Shown here one piece after another: positions 29,564 to 39,080 of a DNA stretch of 64,000 nt. The number at the start of each line of letters is the position of its first letter. The stretch's first letter is position 1. The DNA lies in assembly GCA_031178355.1 (NCBI GenBank), contig JAPSJC010000002.1, positions 56,014 to 120,013 of the forward strand. The letters are read 5' to 3'. The DNA is from Ureibacillus sp. Its GTDB lineage: Bacteria; Bacillota; Bacilli; Bacillales_A; Planococcaceae. The position numbers and the translations under genes were made by a program. The notes under the pieces are model-generated. The model had not been told where the DNA came from. It did no database searches and worked only from the letters and a program-made list of their open reading frames with translations.

Positions 29564-30421
29564 TTAGCCATTTGGAATGCTACCAAGTTGAATCTCTTGA
29601 CTCGGTTTTCCTAACGCATACCCTTGAGCAAACTGGATTCCAACAGATTGAAGATAGTTTAACTCTTCGTATCGTTCAATCCCTTCCGCAATTATTTTTG
29701 TTTCAGATTGTTCAGCATAATTATGTATCAATGAAACTAACTTTTGACTAGATTCGTTTTGATCAATATTTTGGATAAGCGAACGGTCTAATTTTATAAA
29801 CTCTGGTTTTAAGTAAATTAATGTCTTCAAACTGTTATAGCCAGATCCGACATCGTCTATTGCAATTCGATAACCTTGCTTACGATAATGCGATAGTACT
29901 CTTTCAAATTCGTTAAAATCTGTAACTGCACTTCGTTCAGTTAATTCAAAGACCACTTGTTCAGGTTGAATACCAAGCTCTTTAATGAATTTAAACGTCT
30001 CACCACTATGGTAATTATTATCAAGCAAAACATGGGGATGAATATTGATAAATAAAATAAAATTCTGATGTAATTTACACTTACGTACCCGTTCGGTAAA
30101 TCTCTTTAGCGAGAGGTTTCTGCAAAACTGTTCAAATTGAAATACAATATTTGTTTGTCCAACAAACTCATAGAAATGATCGGTATTTTGAAAATGCTCT
30201 GATTCAATTGGACGATTCAATGCTTCAAAAGCGTATGTGTTACCATTTTGTATATCTACGATTGGCTGAAAGAAGGTATTTAAAGATTCTTGCTTAATAA
30301 TTTTAATTAATTCCTTATATCTTCTAAAGTACAACGATTCTTGATATCTACGTTGAAACTTATGTTTATAATAGGACCATAGATTAATAGATTTTTCGCT
30401 CGGAAATAGGACTGACTTCAT
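29564..30421 (-). CDS. EAL domain protein (putative c-di-GMP phosphodiesterase)
   Basis: FEALNRP, ELTERSAV, IAIDDVGSGYNSL, KLDRSLI, IIAEGIE motifs. Confidence 0.9.
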   Translation of the reverse strand: MKSVLFPSEKSINLWSYYKHKFQRRYQESLYFRRYKELIKIIKQESLNTFFQPIVDIQNGNTYAFEALNRPIESEHFQNTDHFYEFVGQTNIVFQFEQFCRNLSLKRFTERVRKCKLHQNFILFINIHPHVLLDNNYHSGETFKFIKELGIQPEQVVFELTERSAVTDFNEFERVLSHYRKQGYRIAIDDVGSGYNSLKTLIYLKPEFIKLDRSLIQNIDQNESSQKLVSLIHNYAEQSETKIIAEGIERYEELNYLQSVGIQFAQGYALGKPSQEIQLGSIPNG

Positions 30422-30577
30422 AATTTCTCCTTAATATAAAGGGATTATTACCTATATTAAGGTTCAATTATTAACTTGATATTAATTTTACATTAACGTT
30501 TGTAAATAAAAACAACTTCTATTTTTGAGAAGTTGTTTTTATTTCAATGTTATTGTTATCTACTGAATATTGTTGGC

Positions 30578-31087
30578 TTATTTTGATAATGCGATCTTAA
30601 TTTGAGCTAAATGATGCTCTTCATGCCATGCTAATTTGGCTACCTTTTTCGCAACTGTTATTTCACCGTTTATTTGATGAATAAACGCTCGATCTAACTG
30701 TTCTTCAGTTAAACTTTGACCTAAAAAAACAATGCGTTCATTGATTCCTTCTAACATTTTAATAGAACTTTCAACTGGGAGATTTGTATCCGGTTGAACA
30801 GCCCACTTTTCTTCATTAAAAGGTGTTACAGTAGGATTATCATCAGTTAATGCTAGTTTTAAGCGCTGATACATATTTAATTGTGAATCCGCAACGTGAT
30901 GGACAAGTTGACGAACAGTCCAAGCTCCTTGCCGATAAGTTTTATTTAAATCATTTTCATTCAATGACCCTACTGTTTCCCTTAATCGCGAGGCATATGT
31001 TTCAATTTTCGTTAACCATTCTTGAATATGCTCTAATGTAACCTTCACAGGTACTTCTAAAGTTCCAATTGGGTATTTAACATCCAT
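30578..31087 (-). CDS. DinB/YfiT (BstA)-like metal-dependent transferase
   Basis: TVRQLVHHVADSQLNMYQRLKLAL and WHEEHHLAQI His motifs. Confidence 0.88.
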   Translation of the reverse strand: MDVKYPIGTLEVPVKVTLEHIQEWLTKIETYASRLRETVGSLNENDLNKTYRQGAWTVRQLVHHVADSQLNMYQRLKLALTDDNPTVTPFNEEKWAVQPDTNLPVESSIKMLEGINERIVFLGQSLTEEQLDRAFIHQINGEITVAKKVAKLAWHEEHHLAQIKIALSK

Positions 31088-31134
31088 CTTTATTCCTCTT
31101 TTCTGCTTTATCTCTAAATGTATTACTTAGGAGT

Positions 31135-31602
31135 TTAGGTACCGATCAATTTATTGATTTGTTCAAAATGATGTAAATCATGTTCTATGAAAGCTTTAAG
31201 ATAATCATAGAGGGTTAAGGCTCTTTCTTCAATATTTAGCTCTTTTTTCCACATCTCGTCATCAATGTTGTTAAGAGTAATAATTAGATTTCTTCTTATA
31301 TTTATAAATATTGAGATGGTTTCCTCTTTACTTCTCTCTCTACTAACCTCTGCAGATTCATGATTTAGCTCTTCTACGTTTGGCCCTTTTGGCATTGGAG
31401 TATTATTGAATAAATAAGGAATACGTTCATTTAAAAGGAATTCATCCCAAGGGGTCAAGTGGCCAATTATTTCTGCAATAGACCATTTATTTATTGCAAT
31501 TGGTGTTCTCCAATTTTCTTCAGGTATCTCTTCTAATTTTCGCACAAAATCAATGGAGTTCTCAAAATGAAATAATATTTCTTCTTTGTTTTTATCCAAC
31601 AT
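31135..31602 (-). CDS. DinB family protein
   Basis: WSIAEIIGHLTPWDEFLL and HDLHHFEQI motifs. Confidence 0.85.
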   Translation of the reverse strand: MLDKNKEEILFHFENSIDFVRKLEEIPEENWRTPIAINKWSIAEIIGHLTPWDEFLLNERIPYLFNNTPMPKGPNVEELNHESAEVSRERSKEETISIFINIRRNLIITLNNIDDEMWKKELNIEERALTLYDYLKAFIEHDLHHFEQINKLIGT

Positions 31603-31855
31603 TTTCAGCTCCTATAGAATTCTCTTACTATATCTATTTCGTTATATTAGATTAAATACCTCTTTTTAATTCTTTTCTATGAAAATGAAAAAATCCTAAG
31701 AAAATTAAAATTTCCTTAGGAGATCTTTTTATTTATATTTACTGGTGAACTATAATTTAAAAGAAACCCGGAATAAAAATATTCCGGGTTATTTTCACTC
31801 ATCCTCCATGATACACTCACCCTCATTTTTGCATTTATTATTGATATATATGCTT

Positions 31856-31885
31856 TTATTGAGAGTGCTTCGGTGGTTTGCTCAT
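31856..31885 (-). CDS. Candidate 9-codon micro-ORF
   Basis: MSKPPKHSQ* preceded by AGGAGGGATTTGCT. Confidence 0.3.
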   Translation of the reverse strand: MSKPPKHSQ

Positions 31886-31951
31886 AGCAAATCCCTCCTG
31901 ATTTACATCTCGGATACAGTGAATGTGTGATTCACAAAATCCCAAATGATA

Positions 31952-32104
31952 TTACCAATGATGTGCTTTCGCATTACTTCTCAAAATTTGGGTTGACAGA
32001 GGAACCTCCGTACGACCATTTATTAGAGATTTTTGCATCTTTGGCTTTGAATAATTTCGGCTAAGCTTATGAGCTCTAGGATTAAAATGCCCTGGACCAC
32101 TCAA
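31952..32104 (-). CDS. Candidate 50-aa small basic protein (not in ORF track; TTG start)
   Basis: MSGPGHFNPRAHKLSRNYSKPKMQKSLINGRTEVPLSTQILRSNAKAHHW; GAGAGGTGAG RBS upstream of TTG. Confidence 0.55.
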   Translation of the reverse strand: MSGPGHFNPRAHKLSRNYSKPKMQKSLINGRTEVPLSTQILRSNAKAHHW

Positions 32105-32223
32105 CGGTGCTCACCTCTCATCATCATTTTGGATTTCTAATGTGAAACCATAATTAGTATGAGAAGTTGCGGTTCAATTATACTCAAAAAAAATTAAAGG
32201 ACAATTACATTAAAAAGAGTTCA

Positions 32224-34140
32224 TCAGTAGAAATTAAAGTAGTTCCAATTATATAACACTGCAATAAATAGGATAATTAGAGCGTACGTTGCAATTCTTA
32301 TAATTTTTTTTAATTTCTTTAATTTAACATACTTCCAATTATATAAATTAATTACTATGATGACCATTACTCCAACGAGAAGTATCCAATTTATAATTAA
32401 ATGGATTTTTAGTCCATCGTAAGAAAGCATTGATTGACTCATCATAGATCTTATAATTAATAATATATTATTGAAAAGGATTATTGACCCTAAAAAAATG
32501 CTACCTCTATATAACCTTTTCTCAAGTTTCTCTTCTGTACTTTCACTTTTAGATTTATTGCGTTTAATAATCCTTTTTAAGAATAAAACGATCGGGGCAA
32601 TAGCAAAGAAAACGATTGAAACCCCTGCAATCACGAGGCTAGAAATTAACCACGGTAATTGTCTATCCCCATCTAACGGTAAATAATCAGCAATTTTTCC
32701 AGTTGTTACTCTTCTAACACCAGTTTCATCCATTTCAAAATAAATCTTATTAAACTCGCTATATAAGATTGGATTCCCATTTGAAGATAATTGATATAAA
32801 TAGGGTTGTATTTGTGTATATCTACCCTCGAGTCCATATACATTGATTAATATTTCATTTTCTCCTATTGCCGTAACATTTATTGGCATTGTATATCCAA
32901 GCAATTCAGTATATGTAGTTATAGATTGTCTTGCGGAAATATACATACCTTCAATTTCTCTTGAGCTTGGTAAATCTGCTTTGGAAACTTCATTTTGAGT
33001 CTCCGATGTACCTAAAAGCAATTTCATTAGCCCGTACGTTATGGCCATCTCCCCTGAAGCATTTGTAAGAACAATGACTCCAAATCTTTCTTCAGGTACT
33101 ATGATCAGGTTAGCACTCATTGTTGCAGTATTTCCTCCATGCCCTAATCCTCTAACACTCCCAGCATACTCCCAAAAACCATGAGCATTTGAAAGCATGT
33201 ATTCATTAGGTGAATAGCTTTGCGTTAACATATCATCGAGTGTATTCCGATCTTTGAAAATCAAGCTTTGTGAACCTATTGGCATAAGAGCAATGGCGTA
33301 CTTTGCTAAATCTTTTGCTGTTCCATTTACTGACCCTGCAGGATACAATGGAATGTATGACCAAGGTCCTTCTTTAAAGTCTCCCTCTTGATTCGGAAAA
33401 TACCCTTTTGCTTTCTTCTTTATTAATGATGGGTAATCTGCTAAGGTAGGATGTCCAGAAGTTTGACTCATAGAGAGTGGTGAGAAAATATGTTCCATTT
33501 CGTAATTCGAGAATGGTTGCCCTGTAATTTGTTCAATTATATAGGCAGCTAGTGCAGTTGAATAGTTTGAATAGGCTATAATTGTTCCAGGTTCATAAAC
33601 TTGGTGTGGTTGATACCTAACAACCGCATCCTCTAATGTTCCGATTTGATTTGGCGTAGGCATAAGTAAATCAAAATAGTAGTCTTCAAAACCTGCTGTA
33701 TGACTCATTAAATTATTCATAGTTATAGAATTTTTGAATAGTAGTTTTTCATTTATTTCATCAGGTAAATAAGTTCGAATATCAGTATTTAAATCCAGTT
33801 TGCCTTGTTCAACTAATTGCATGGCAGCAGTCCAAACAAATAGTTTACTAATCGACCCATATTCAAAAATTGTTTCCTCGGGGTCAACCGGTATTTTATT
33901 CTCTATATCTGAATAACCATAGCCTTTTGAAAATATTACTTCTCCTTCGTTTACTACTGTAATTGCTGCACCGGGAGTAGTAATACCAATGAATTGTTCA
34001 ACAAATGAATCAATCCTTTCTTCCAATTGACTCAATTCAATTCCCGAGGGTGTTTTTTGGGAAGTTGCATAACTTGCCGGTAAATAAAAAATGGTGGTCC
34101 CCAATAAAAAGATACTTAAAACAAAAGCAATTCGTTTCAA
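32224..34140 (-). CDS. Serine hydrolase (beta-lactamase class C family) with C-terminal TM helices
   Basis: Signal peptide; SISKLF (SxxK), YSNY (YxN), GHGGNT motifs. Confidence 0.9.
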   Translation of the reverse strand: MKRIAFVLSIFLLGTTIFYLPASYATSQKTPSGIELSQLEERIDSFVEQFIGITTPGAAITVVNEGEVIFSKGYGYSDIENKIPVDPEETIFEYGSISKLFVWTAAMQLVEQGKLDLNTDIRTYLPDEINEKLLFKNSITMNNLMSHTAGFEDYYFDLLMPTPNQIGTLEDAVVRYQPHQVYEPGTIIAYSNYSTALAAYIIEQITGQPFSNYEMEHIFSPLSMSQTSGHPTLADYPSLIKKKAKGYFPNQEGDFKEGPWSYIPLYPAGSVNGTAKDLAKYAIALMPIGSQSLIFKDRNTLDDMLTQSYSPNEYMLSNAHGFWEYAGSVRGLGHGGNTATMSANLIIVPEERFGVIVLTNASGEMAITYGLMKLLLGTSETQNEVSKADLPSSREIEGMYISARQSITTYTELLGYTMPINVTAIGENEILINVYGLEGRYTQIQPYLYQLSSNGNPILYSEFNKIYFEMDETGVRRVTTGKIADYLPLDGDRQLPWLISSLVIAGVSIVFFAIAPIVLFLKRIIKRNKSKSESTEEKLEKRLYRGSIFLGSIILFNNILLIIRSMMSQSMLSYDGLKIHLIINWILLVGVMVIIVINLYNWKYVKLKKLKKIIRIATYALIILFIAVLYNWNYFNFY

Positions 34141-34274
34141 TTTTAATCTCCCTACTTTCGCGTTATTCCATTTCTTGTAACTTACCTTATCAATATAACA
34201 CCTAATAATTACTTTTTTAATGCTGAAATTGTAAAAAATAACAAAGATTCTTAATCTATCAGAATCTAATATAT

Positions 34275-34305
34275 AAATTAAAAAAACCCGGAAATTTCCG
34301 GGTTA
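34275..34305 (-). terminator. Rho-independent terminator
   Basis: AAAAACCCGGAAATTTCCGGGTT. Confidence 0.65.
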
Positions 34306-34344
34306 ATGTTTGTTCCATTTTATTTATATGTTCGTAAAAATCAT

Positions 34345-35517
34345 TTATGCATTTGTCTTTAAATCTTTCCTCTGTTTACTAATAGCATAGAAGAAATAGA
34401 AGACCGCCGTAATTCCAAAGATGACTGCACTACCTTGAATTGTTGCCAATGTTTGATAGGAATCTGCTATAACACTTCCAATTGCAGGACCAATCATTAC
34501 TCCTAGACCTTGCAAACTAGAAAATATTCCCCATCCAACCGCTTTTAAAGATTCAGGTATATAGCCTGCTATAAAAGAATTCCATGCTGGTAGGAATAGA
34601 GCATAAAACACGCCTAAAACTATAACAACTGTTATAATAATTGCAAGACTTGGCTTTGTACCAAGTGCAAATAATGCAGTTGCAAATATTAAAAAACCAA
34701 TAATACATAAGATGATTTTATTATTTACATTATCTACTAACTTGCCTAGAGGTATAAGCGCTACAACAAGACTTACACCACCAATGAGTATTAATAATGT
34801 ATACTGATTTGTTGATAAGTGCAGATCTTTCATTGCAAATACAGGAAGAATAGGTATTAACATACCCATTCCGATACCTTGAAAAAGAATTCCTGGGACA
34901 ACAACTTTACTATTCTTTACTAATTCTTTTGTAATATCCCATTGTTTTCTAATATCAACTTTTTCCACACAGATATTCCCCGTGTTCACAAGCGCGTATA
35001 GAACCCATGCTAACAAAGTTAAACTTGGAAGTAGCCATAAGATCCCTTTTATATCAAATTGAATTAAATAGTTCATCACAACATAGCCTGAGCCTAATCC
35101 CAATAGCCATCCAAGATAAACAAGACTAATCCTTTGCCCTCGTTTATGTCCAGCTGCTTTTGTTAGTAAATAAATCCATATTGGACATACCGCAACTCCA
35201 GAAAAAAGGGTACTAACGATTAAGGTAAAACTATTTGGCCATAAAGTAAACATGATTAAGCTCGTTGTTAAAATGAAGAAGCTTAGATGTAAAACCTTAT
35301 TGCTTCCCATGTTTTCAATCACATAACCCATAACGAAATTTGCAAATGTATCACCAATAAAGTGTATTGAAATCGCTAAGCCAACAATTGCTAAGGAAAT
35401 TCCTATTGGATTAATAGAAAGACTCGGTAGATAGCTTATAATATAAGCACCTCTAACAAATTCCACTAAAATTAAAGGGATAATTAGTAAATAAAATTCG
35501 TATTTTATAGATTTCAT
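34345..35517 (-). CDS. MFS transporter, LtaA-like glycolipid flippase candidate
   Basis: 12-TM MFS, 3 nt downstream of a UgtP-like glycosyltransferase. Confidence 0.75.
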   Translation of the reverse strand: MKSIKYEFYLLIIPLILVEFVRGAYIISYLPSLSINPIGISLAIVGLAISIHFIGDTFANFVMGYVIENMGSNKVLHLSFFILTTSLIMFTLWPNSFTLIVSTLFSGVAVCPIWIYLLTKAAGHKRGQRISLVYLGWLLGLGSGYVVMNYLIQFDIKGILWLLPSLTLLAWVLYALVNTGNICVEKVDIRKQWDITKELVKNSKVVVPGILFQGIGMGMLIPILPVFAMKDLHLSTNQYTLLILIGGVSLVVALIPLGKLVDNVNNKIILCIIGFLIFATALFALGTKPSLAIIITVVIVLGVFYALFLPAWNSFIAGYIPESLKAVGWGIFSSLQGLGVMIGPAIGSVIADSYQTLATIQGSAVIFGITAVFYFFYAISKQRKDLKTNA

Positions 35518-35520
35518 AAA

Positions 35521-36675
35521 TTATACTATTATCCTATTCATATTTTCTTTACCAGCATGTAAGTACATGATATCTTCACAAATTACTTGCGCTGCGTGTT
35601 CGTTATATAATTCCTTCATATTTTTCTTCATGTTAATACGAAGTTTTTCATCCTGCACTAAATTCAAGATACTTCCAACTAATTTGTTGGGACGAGTTAC
35701 TTGAACAGCCGCCCCTTTACTCTCAAAGAAAATTGCATTTTCTTTTTCTTGACCAGGAACGGGACGATATAAGATTAATGGTACTTGAACTGCTAATGCC
35801 TCACTTAATGTAATCCCACCAGGTTTAGTAACCATTACTGTAGCAATTTTCATTAATTCGTCCATTTTATTTGTATAGCCAAATATGACTACATTTTTAT
35901 TACCCTCAAATTCTGAAGATAGAGTTTCTTTTAGTTCTTCGTTTTTACCACAAACAACTACAACTTGATTGTTGTTTACTTCTAAAAGCTTATTCATTGT
36001 TTCATCAATATCTTTTAAAACACCAAAAGCACCCGCAGCAATTAATATTATAGGACGATTGATATCTAGTCGGTAAGCTTCGCATAAAGCTTTTTTATCG
36101 TATTCTGCCTCAAATACAGGATCAATAGGAATTCCAGATACTTTTATACGGTCACTAGAGAAACCCAATCTCATAAGATCACTTTTTAATGTATTAGAAG
36201 CAACGTAGTATCTGTCTACCTCTTCGTGTATCCAGTTTTTATGTGCATAATAATCTGTTACTACATGAACTATTGGAATTTGGGCACCAGTTTCTTTCCT
36301 GAATTCTGGAACAACCAACATTGGAAATGTATTCACAATGATATCTGGTTTCACTTCCTCAATCAAATTCTTCAAGGTAGTCATTCCATACTTGTTTAAA
36401 AAATCGTATGATACAATTCTTTTATTCTTACTTCCCCCATAATAGAGAAATCCGTAGATTTTTTGTCCATAAGTAAAACTTTTAATGTATAGATATTTAG
36501 AAGCCTTTGTTAAAATTGGGTGTGAATCGAGATATAAATCCGATTCTACGATATTTTCTTGTGTTACCCCTTGTTTCAAGAACATATCTTTTAAAGTTTT
36601 TGTAACCTTTAAATGACCATTGCCATAGCTACCTGTTAATATTAAAATTTTCGGGTTCCATGTCATTTTTGTCAC
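35521..36675 (-). CDS. ugtP: Processive diacylglycerol glucosyltransferase, UgtP-like
   Basis: KILILTGSYGNGHLKVTKTL, KPDIIVNTFPMLVVPEFR, MVTKPGGITLSEALAVQVPLILYRPVPGQEKENA. Confidence 0.88.
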   Translation of the reverse strand: MTKMTWNPKILILTGSYGNGHLKVTKTLKDMFLKQGVTQENIVESDLYLDSHPILTKASKYLYIKSFTYGQKIYGFLYYGGSKNKRIVSYDFLNKYGMTTLKNLIEEVKPDIIVNTFPMLVVPEFRKETGAQIPIVHVVTDYYAHKNWIHEEVDRYYVASNTLKSDLMRLGFSSDRIKVSGIPIDPVFEAEYDKKALCEAYRLDINRPIILIAAGAFGVLKDIDETMNKLLEVNNNQVVVVCGKNEELKETLSSEFEGNKNVVIFGYTNKMDELMKIATVMVTKPGGITLSEALAVQVPLILYRPVPGQEKENAIFFESKGAAVQVTRPNKLVGSILNLVQDEKLRINMKKNMKELYNEHAAQVICEDIMYLHAGKENMNRIIV

Positions 36676-37027
36676 CTTTTATCACCTTCGTTAAAATATA
36701 TATCTATAAAAGAATACATTGCAATTATTAACTCATTATGAACTAACTATTAAGTTTAATAATATATGCAAAAACTACCCCCTAAATTTCGCAATTATGG
36801 AAATTAGAGTTTATTTTATCATTATATGTTAATTGTTTACTTCCCGTATAGTACTTATTTTAAGTGTAGCACTGAATTGTACGGATTTCATTCTTAAAAT
36901 TTTTCTAGATTTATGATATTATACTATATTAGACAAGAAATAAAAATGTGATTTTTTCCCATTTGATATTTGAATATATATAAAAAGAGTGCAAAATCAT
37001 ATTTTTCAACGACTCTGCACGCAATTG

Positions 37028-37265
37028 TTAATGACTTAATGCTTCAACATATTTTCCCAGTGAATTTTTCAATTTTTACTTCAAAAGGTATAGAATAACT
37101 GCCTTTTTTTGAATTGTAATCTGGGTTGCCGTATTTTTTCCACAGCAATCGTAAAACCATTCCTTTTTCATATCATCTATTGTATGTTTTATCTCCCCAA
37201 AAATGACAACGCTAATGTAAACTAATGCAGATTGACAAGCTATTTCTCTTGCTATAGATAATTTC
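37028..37265 (-). pseudogene. Remnant of a decayed protein-coding gene, family unknown
   Basis: REIACQSALVYISVVIFGEIKHTIDDMKKEWFYDCCGK(fs)KYGNPDYNSKKGSYSIPFEVKIEK(fs)NSLGKYVEALSH*, both shifts at A-runs. Confidence 0.5.
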
Positions 37266-37502
37266 TATACTTCTATAGATACCGGTGAAGATCCCGTCTT
37301 TATTCGCTAAAATTCTAATTACAATTGTTGGTTAATGCAGTTCCTTAAATTTTTGAAATATGTTAATATAATTGTGGATTTAACTTTATTAGAAGTTAAA
37401 GGCATCCGGTGAAAGCCAAAGTTTATTTTTAAAATTTATCATCAAAAACTTGGGCGTTATTACGCAAGGTCCATATGATTTGTATTGTAGGGGGTAAGGT
37501 TA

Positions 37503-37730
37503 ATGGGTAGTAAAGTACAAAAATTAGATGCAAAAGTCGTACCAGAACGTCTTGAACAAGGTTTATTAGAACGTGATCGCCTAATTCTTCAAATTATCAT
37601 AAGTGTTTTAGACGAAAAACAAATTTTAGAACGACACATTTTAAAAGAACGTGTAGCGAACTTAATTGAGCTTTCTGAACACGATGAAGACTTAAAAGAA
37701 ACAATCCATGCATTACTAAACAGAATTTAA
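37503..37730 (+). CDS. Hypothetical small protein
   Basis: 75 aa ORF; GGGGGTAAGG upstream of ATG. Confidence 0.65.
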   Translation: MGSKVQKLDAKVVPERLEQGLLERDRLILQIIISVLDEKQILERHILKERVANLIELSEHDEDLKETIHALLNRI

Positions 37731-37810
37731 TATTACTTTTTTTGATAAGACATACATAGATATTTATATGTATGTCTTTTTATTTTTAACAACTATTAAG
37801 GGAGGGTACT

Positions 37811-38386
37811 ATGAAAGTTGTAGCATTGATTGGGAGTTCTAGAACCAATGGAAACACCGAGTATTTAACCGATGTTTTTTTAAATGGGATTGAGTATAAA
37901 AAAATCTATTTAAAAGATTTAATAATTAACCCTATCGAAGATAAGCGTCATACTGAAGATGGTTTCTCTATTGTAAATGATGATTATGATGAAATCATAG
38001 AAGCAATGTTAGAAAGCGATATCCTCGTTTTTTCCACACCAATCTATTGGTATAGTGCTTCTGGCTTGATGAAGAATTTAATCGACCGATTTAGTCAGGC
38101 AATTCGAGATCAAAGGTACCCTACTCTAAAAGAACATTTAAAGACTGTTGAAACATATGTTGTAGCGGTAGGAGGAGACAACCCAAGAATTAAAGGTTTA
38201 CCACTTATTCAGCAGTTAAAATATACGTTTGATTTTTTAAAAATGCCTTTTACCGGTTATATAATCGGTAAAGCCAGTAAACCAGGTGAAATTGTTCAAG
38301 ATAAGGTAGCTTTGTCACAAGCTCGTTTAATGAATGAGCAAATCAAGAAACTTATACAAGTGAGAGAAGAAAGTCAAAGTAAATAA
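37811..38386 (+). CDS. NADPH-dependent FMN reductase / flavodoxin-like
   Basis: VVALIGSSRTNGNTEYL and FSTPIYWYSASGLMKNLIDR motifs. Confidence 0.88.
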   Translation: MKVVALIGSSRTNGNTEYLTDVFLNGIEYKKIYLKDLIINPIEDKRHTEDGFSIVNDDYDEIIEAMLESDILVFSTPIYWYSASGLMKNLIDRFSQAIRDQRYPTLKEHLKTVETYVVAVGGDNPRIKGLPLIQQLKYTFDFLKMPFTGYIIGKASKPGEIVQDKVALSQARLMNEQIKKLIQVREESQSK

Positions 38387-38388
38387 AA

Positions 38389-38420
38389 AAACTGGAGGTG
38401 CTTAGTTTGGCACCTCCATG
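38389..38420 (+). terminator. Rho-independent terminator
   Basis: GGAGGTGCttagtttgGCACCTCC. Confidence 0.65.
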
Positions 38421-38422
38421 TT

Positions 38423-38653
38423 CTAATCTTCCCCTGTAATTTTTATAGCGGGGGTATTATTATAAAGATACGTTGGAACAATATCAGTTTGATCGTGATC
38501 TCCATAAAACTCTTCTTCCAATTTTATATTTGCTTCTGTAGTTGAATTTATTTTCTCTGTATGCAAGTGATAATCACTATTCATCTCTTTATTTAGTTCA
38601 ATATTAGCCTCCGCTGCACTTTCTATTTTTTGATTTGGATCTTTATCATACAT
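38423..38653 (-). CDS. Hypothetical protein with internal tandem repeat
   Basis: KIESAAEANIELNKEMNSDYHLHT / KINSTTEANIKLEEEFYGDHDQTD; AGGAGG RBS. Confidence 0.65.
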   Translation of the reverse strand: MYDKDPNQKIESAAEANIELNKEMNSDYHLHTEKINSTTEANIKLEEEFYGDHDQTDIVPTYLYNNTPAIKITGED

Positions 38654-38786
38654 GTTTTTAGTCCTCCTTTTCTCTTAATATGGGTAAAGATTTGAGAATA
38701 ATCCCCTGTAGATTAGACTAATATTTCCCCATGGACAAACATACATTTTCATAGGATGTACCAATTTATAATCAGGAGATGACATT

Positions 38787-39050
38787 TTGGAAAGTGCTCT
38801 ACTTTACATGGTTTTGTTACGTATTTTTTCAGGTAGTGTCGATATTGCGGCAGCCGGATTGATGTTTAAATTTAACGATATTGAAAAAGCCTTAGTTATT
38901 AATACCATGCTAGCTCTTGTTGGACCGACAGTAATGATTATAACTACAGGCATTGGCATTTCTGGTTTAGGCGACCGATTCTCTTTAGGGAAGATTATTT
39001 GTTTACTAAGTGGTGTAGCATTAATATTAATCAGTATGCGAATAAAATAA
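38787..39050 (+). CDS. YqhV family protein (DUF2619)
   Basis: ALLYMVLLRIFSGSVDIAAAGLMFKFNDIEKAL. Confidence 0.85.
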   Translation: MESALLYMVLLRIFSGSVDIAAAGLMFKFNDIEKALVINTMLALVGPTVMIITTGIGISGLGDRFSLGKIICLLSGVALILISMRIK

Positions 39051-39080
39051 GAACTTTTAAAAAATATTCCATTAAAGATA

